The notes below the pieces were generated by a model. The model saw nothing but the letters and a program-made list of their open reading frames with translations, was not told the origin of the DNA and did not search any database. From an uncultured bacterium (lineage in GTDB: Bacteria > Chlamydiota > Chlamydiia > Chlamydiales > VFKH01), in the NCBI GenBank assembly GCA_903839985.1, contig CAIMEJ010000053.1, positions 1 through 36,831 of the forward strand: a stretch of 36,831 bases of DNA, in the 5' to 3' direction. The translations under genes were made by a program, and so were the position numbers. Positions 34,767 through 36,831 of this stretch are shown here, piece by piece; positions within the stretch are counted from its first letter, which is position 1; each line of letters opens with the position of its first letter.

Positions 34767-36599
34767 ATGGACAAGCGCACTCTTATTTTTCTGGTAGCCA
34801 CTGCAGTCACCTTTTTTGGTGTAAACTACTATTTTTCAGAACCGGCTAAAGCAGTAGCACCTCCTAAACCTAAAGAACAAAAGGTAGATGCAGCTTCTGA
34901 AACAGGCTCCTACTACGTTCTAGAAAATGGTTATCAACAACTTGTCTTTTCTGATAAAGGAGCTGCTCTTGCGGAGGTCAACCTCCCTTTTAACACAAAA
35001 GAAAGTGTTGTTAAGCCGATTGAATTTGATACAGACATGGCGAAAGACTCTCCTTTTAACGCCCAATTCCCCTCTCAAAAATACCGTAAAAATGGCAGTA
35101 CAGAGCTTAAGGATCCTGTTCTAGGTGGCTATTACCCGCTCTTACGAAGAACTCTTGTCCTAGACAAACAAAACCATAAGGTCCTAGTTCCTCCACGCTT
35201 TTTCCTAGGAAATACTGTTTCTGAATACCCTGAAATGGCTAATTTGACTTATACGGTCAAAGAGTTTGATCAAAACCATATCGTGTTTGAAAATGATCAG
35301 CCTTTGCGTAAAATCCGTAAAACCTACTCTTTTGCAACAGCCGGTGGTAAAGACCTTCCCTATGTAATTGACCTAAAAGTAGAAGTAATTGGCGAAGCTA
35401 AAGGGCTTTACCTTACCTCCGGTGTTCCTGAAATTGAGCTTGTTTCAGGCAGTCCAGCGCCTGTTCTTAAGTACCGATTAGTACGTCAAAATGAGACGGA
35501 AATCGAAAAAATAGATATGCCAAAAGAGCGTGAAGAGATCTCTTTCTCCTCTATTTATCCTAACTGGATAAGTAACTCTAATGGCTACTTTGGTATTATC
35601 ATGAACCCAGTAAGTGATGTTGCTGCTGGCTATAAAGTAGAATACGCCCCTGGATCCCTTGTTCCTACACGCCTTGTAGATATCGATAGTCGCTATGATC
35701 GTTATAAAGCCTCCGACTATCCAGGTTACATGACTCTTATGCCCTTAAGCAGTAGTGAAGGAGCTACCTCCTATCGTATTTTTGCAGGCCCTTATGAGGA
35801 CAAACTACTAAAAGGCATCGATGCCCAAATCACCGAAACAGGTGTAGAGAACCCCGATTTTGCAGCTTCTCAGACGTTCCTGGGATGGTTTTCTTTTATC
35901 TCTAGACCCTTTGCTAAATTACTCATGATCCTGCTCAACTTTTTCTATGACTTTACGAACTCTTGGGCCTTTTCTATTGTTCTTTTAACGATTGTGCTAC
36001 GTGTTATGCTCTATCCGCTTAATAACTGGTCTTTTAAATCAATGCGCCGCATGCAAGCACTCTCTCCGAAAATGACTGCTATCCAAGAGCGCTATAAAAA
36101 AGAACCTAAAAAAGCTCAAATGGAAATCATGAACCTCTATAGGGAAGAAAAGGTTAATCCTGTCTCTGGCTGCCTTCCGCTCCTTATTCAGATGCCCTTC
36201 TTGATTGGTATGTTTGATCTGCTTAAAAGTGCTTTTCCTCTCCGAGGAGCCTCTTTTATACCTGGATGGATTGATAACCTTACGGCTCCTGATGTGCTCT
36301 TTACCTGGGGATATCCTCTGCCTCTCATCGGAAACCAGCTGCACCTTCTTCCATTTCTTCTTGGTGCTGTGATGTTCCTTCAGCAAAAGATGAGCTCTAC
36401 AGCGCCCAAAAACGTCAATCAAATGACGGATCAACAGCGCCAGCAAAAACTGATGGGTAATATTATGGTGGCCGTCTTCACCATCATGTTCTACAACTTC
36501 CCCTCAGGTCTGAACATTTACTGGCTATCCTCCATGCTTCTTGGTGTACTCCAGCAATGGCTAACCAATAAAATGGCAATGGCGCCTAAGAAGGCCTAG
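34767..36599 (+). CDS. yidC: membrane protein insertase YidC
   Basis: Inserts membrane proteins alone or with SecYEG. It has 610 residues, longer than E. coli YidC (548). The N-terminal helix at about 6-23 is followed by a large periplasmic domain (about 45-350), the first feature of Gram-negative YidC. The five-helix core follows, with R412 in VLRVMLYPL matching the essential groove arginine (E. coli R366). The cytoplasmic loop and the C-terminal FNFPSGLNIYW-type sequence (YNFPSGLNIYW) are present. The ATG lies just after AACGGATTTT, with no strong ribosome site. Confidence 0.95.
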   Translation: MDKRTLIFLVATAVTFFGVNYYFSEPAKAVAPPKPKEQKVDAASETGSYYVLENGYQQLVFSDKGAALAEVNLPFNTKESVVKPIEFDTDMAKDSPFNAQFPSQKYRKNGSTELKDPVLGGYYPLLRRTLVLDKQNHKVLVPPRFFLGNTVSEYPEMANLTYTVKEFDQNHIVFENDQPLRKIRKTYSFATAGGKDLPYVIDLKVEVIGEAKGLYLTSGVPEIELVSGSPAPVLKYRLVRQNETEIEKIDMPKEREEISFSSIYPNWISNSNGYFGIIMNPVSDVAAGYKVEYAPGSLVPTRLVDIDSRYDRYKASDYPGYMTLMPLSSSEGATSYRIFAGPYEDKLLKGIDAQITETGVENPDFAASQTFLGWFSFISRPFAKLLMILLNFFYDFTNSWAFSIVLLTIVLRVMLYPLNNWSFKSMRRMQALSPKMTAIQERYKKEPKKAQMEIMNLYREEKVNPVSGCLPLLIQMPFLIGMFDLLKSAFPLRGASFIPGWIDNLTAPDVLFTWGYPLPLIGNQLHLLPFLLGAVMFLQQKMSSTAPKNVNQMTDQQRQQKLMGNIMVAVFTIMFYNFPSGLNIYWLSSMLLGVLQQWLTNKMAMAPKKA

Positions 36600-36603
36600 C
36601 AAA

Positions 36604-36618
36604 GCCCTCTATGAGGGC
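36604..36618 (+). terminator. hairpin after yidC (first of three in a row)
   Basis: GCCCTC-TAT-GAGGGC begins 5 bp after the yidC stop. The 6-bp stem is strong, but CCCTAATATG follows rather than a T-tract, so termination would be imperfect. It is the first of a row of evenly spaced hairpins. Confidence 0.45.
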
Positions 36619-36712
36619 CCTAATATGTGGTGGAAGATAAAGCCCCTATTAGGGGCTGCTATCCGGCAGAAGATAAAGGTCCTATTAGGACCGCTAGGTG
36701 ATAGAAGATTTT
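36604..36712. repeat. three hairpins with about 37-bp period
   Basis: Stems lie at 36604-36618 (GCCCTC/GAGGGC), 36641-36657 (AGCCCCTA/TAGGGGCT) and 36678-36692 (GGTCCTA/TAGGACC). The centres are about 36-38 bp apart. The linker GAAGATAAA is at 36633 and 36669, and GAAGATTTT is at 36704. Stem bases differ between units yet stay paired, which suggests that the structure, not just the sequence, is preserved. Confidence 0.6.
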
Positions 36713-36718
36713 GGATAC

Positions 36719-36751
36719 AATCAGCTTTATTGCTTAAAGATAAAGCTGATT
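36719..36751 (-). terminator. hairpin at the end of the right-edge gene
   Basis: AATCAGCTTTA pairs perfectly over 11 bp with TAAAGCTGATT around an 11-nt loop and overlaps the minus-strand stop codon at 36750-36752. There is no U-tract on the minus side, so it may be a terminator or a 3'-end stabiliser. Confidence 0.45.
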
Positions 36752-36831
36752 AAGTACTTTTTAAACTCTCAAGAAGCTCTGCCATCTTATCCATTGTCTT
36801 CTCTTCAAGAAGTCTTTCGAGTGAGGCGAGC
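36750..36831 (-). CDS. 3' end of an unrecognised gene (partial)
   Basis: The minus strand is open from the window edge to a TAA at 36752-36750. It encodes the last 26 residues, rich in Leu, Glu and Lys (ending MAELLESLKST), likely a C-terminal helix. Convergent with yidC. Too short to name. Confidence 0.45.
   Translation of the reverse strand, partial: LASLERLLEEKTMDKMAELLESLKST

Noticed and set aside
1-36831. Insertion sequences, prophage genes, CRISPR arrays or rRNA
   Set aside because: No transposase, integrase, phage structural gene, regularly spaced identical repeats or rRNA-like sequence was recognised.

Overview
The window looks like a chromosome segment of a Chlamydiota bacterium, most likely a Chlamydia-related (Parachlamydiales-type) lineage rather than the genus Chlamydia. 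The reasons are the order tal, then on the minus strand infA, tRNA-Thr, tuf, tRNA-Trp, secE, nusG, rplK, rplA, rplJ, rplL, rpoB, rpoC; the minus-strand run HU/IHF, L,D-transpeptidase, accA, MsbA-like exporter; the set HEAT protein, HIT, MYG1 and a LOG-like large protein; and several proteins that look like type III secretion (T3S) chaperones and inclusion membrane (Inc) proteins. Species cannot be fixed from the sequence alone.

Layout. 1-173 is the 3' end of an unrecognised gene. 184-1793 holds four small plus-strand genes for exported proteins of one unusual architecture: signal peptide or lipobox, variable middle, Gly/Ala-rich hydrophobic segment, and an Asn/Ser plus His-x-His-x-His C-terminus. 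1860-3183 is a zinc-ribbon protein plus transaldolase. 3252-16525 (minus) is the RNA polymerase, ribosomal protein, nusG/secE, EF-Tu and IF-1 block with two tRNAs. 16627-18716 has sufE, a TyrP-type aromatic amino acid permease and argR; the permease and argR are divergent around a pair of ARG-box-like operators. 18763-20038 is a probable LcrH/SycD-type T3S chaperone followed 1 nt later by an Inc-like membrane protein.

20003-22795 (minus) is an overlapping MYG1-HIT-HEAT operon, with a divergent 717-residue LOG-like protein at 23102-25255. 25339-28449 is an accessory stretch: a multi-pass membrane protein with a C-terminal RING-like finger, a Pro/Ser-rich protein with internal repeats, and another two-lobed Inc-like protein. 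28520-33271 (minus) is a tightly coupled run HU/IHF, L,D-transpeptidase, accA, ABC exporter, queC. tyrS (minus) and yidC (plus) diverge from a 23-bp gap. The window ends with a row of hairpins and the 3' end of another minus-strand gene.

How it fits together: most of the window is core information processing and envelope metabolism. The accessory genes lie between these conserved blocks and look like host-interaction factors of an intracellular bacterium. The best candidates for new biology are the His-tail exported family, the membrane RING protein, the chaperone-Inc pair, the 18.2 kb operator, and an EF-hand-like insertion in the ABC exporter. All functions are inferred by reading motifs; no database search was run.
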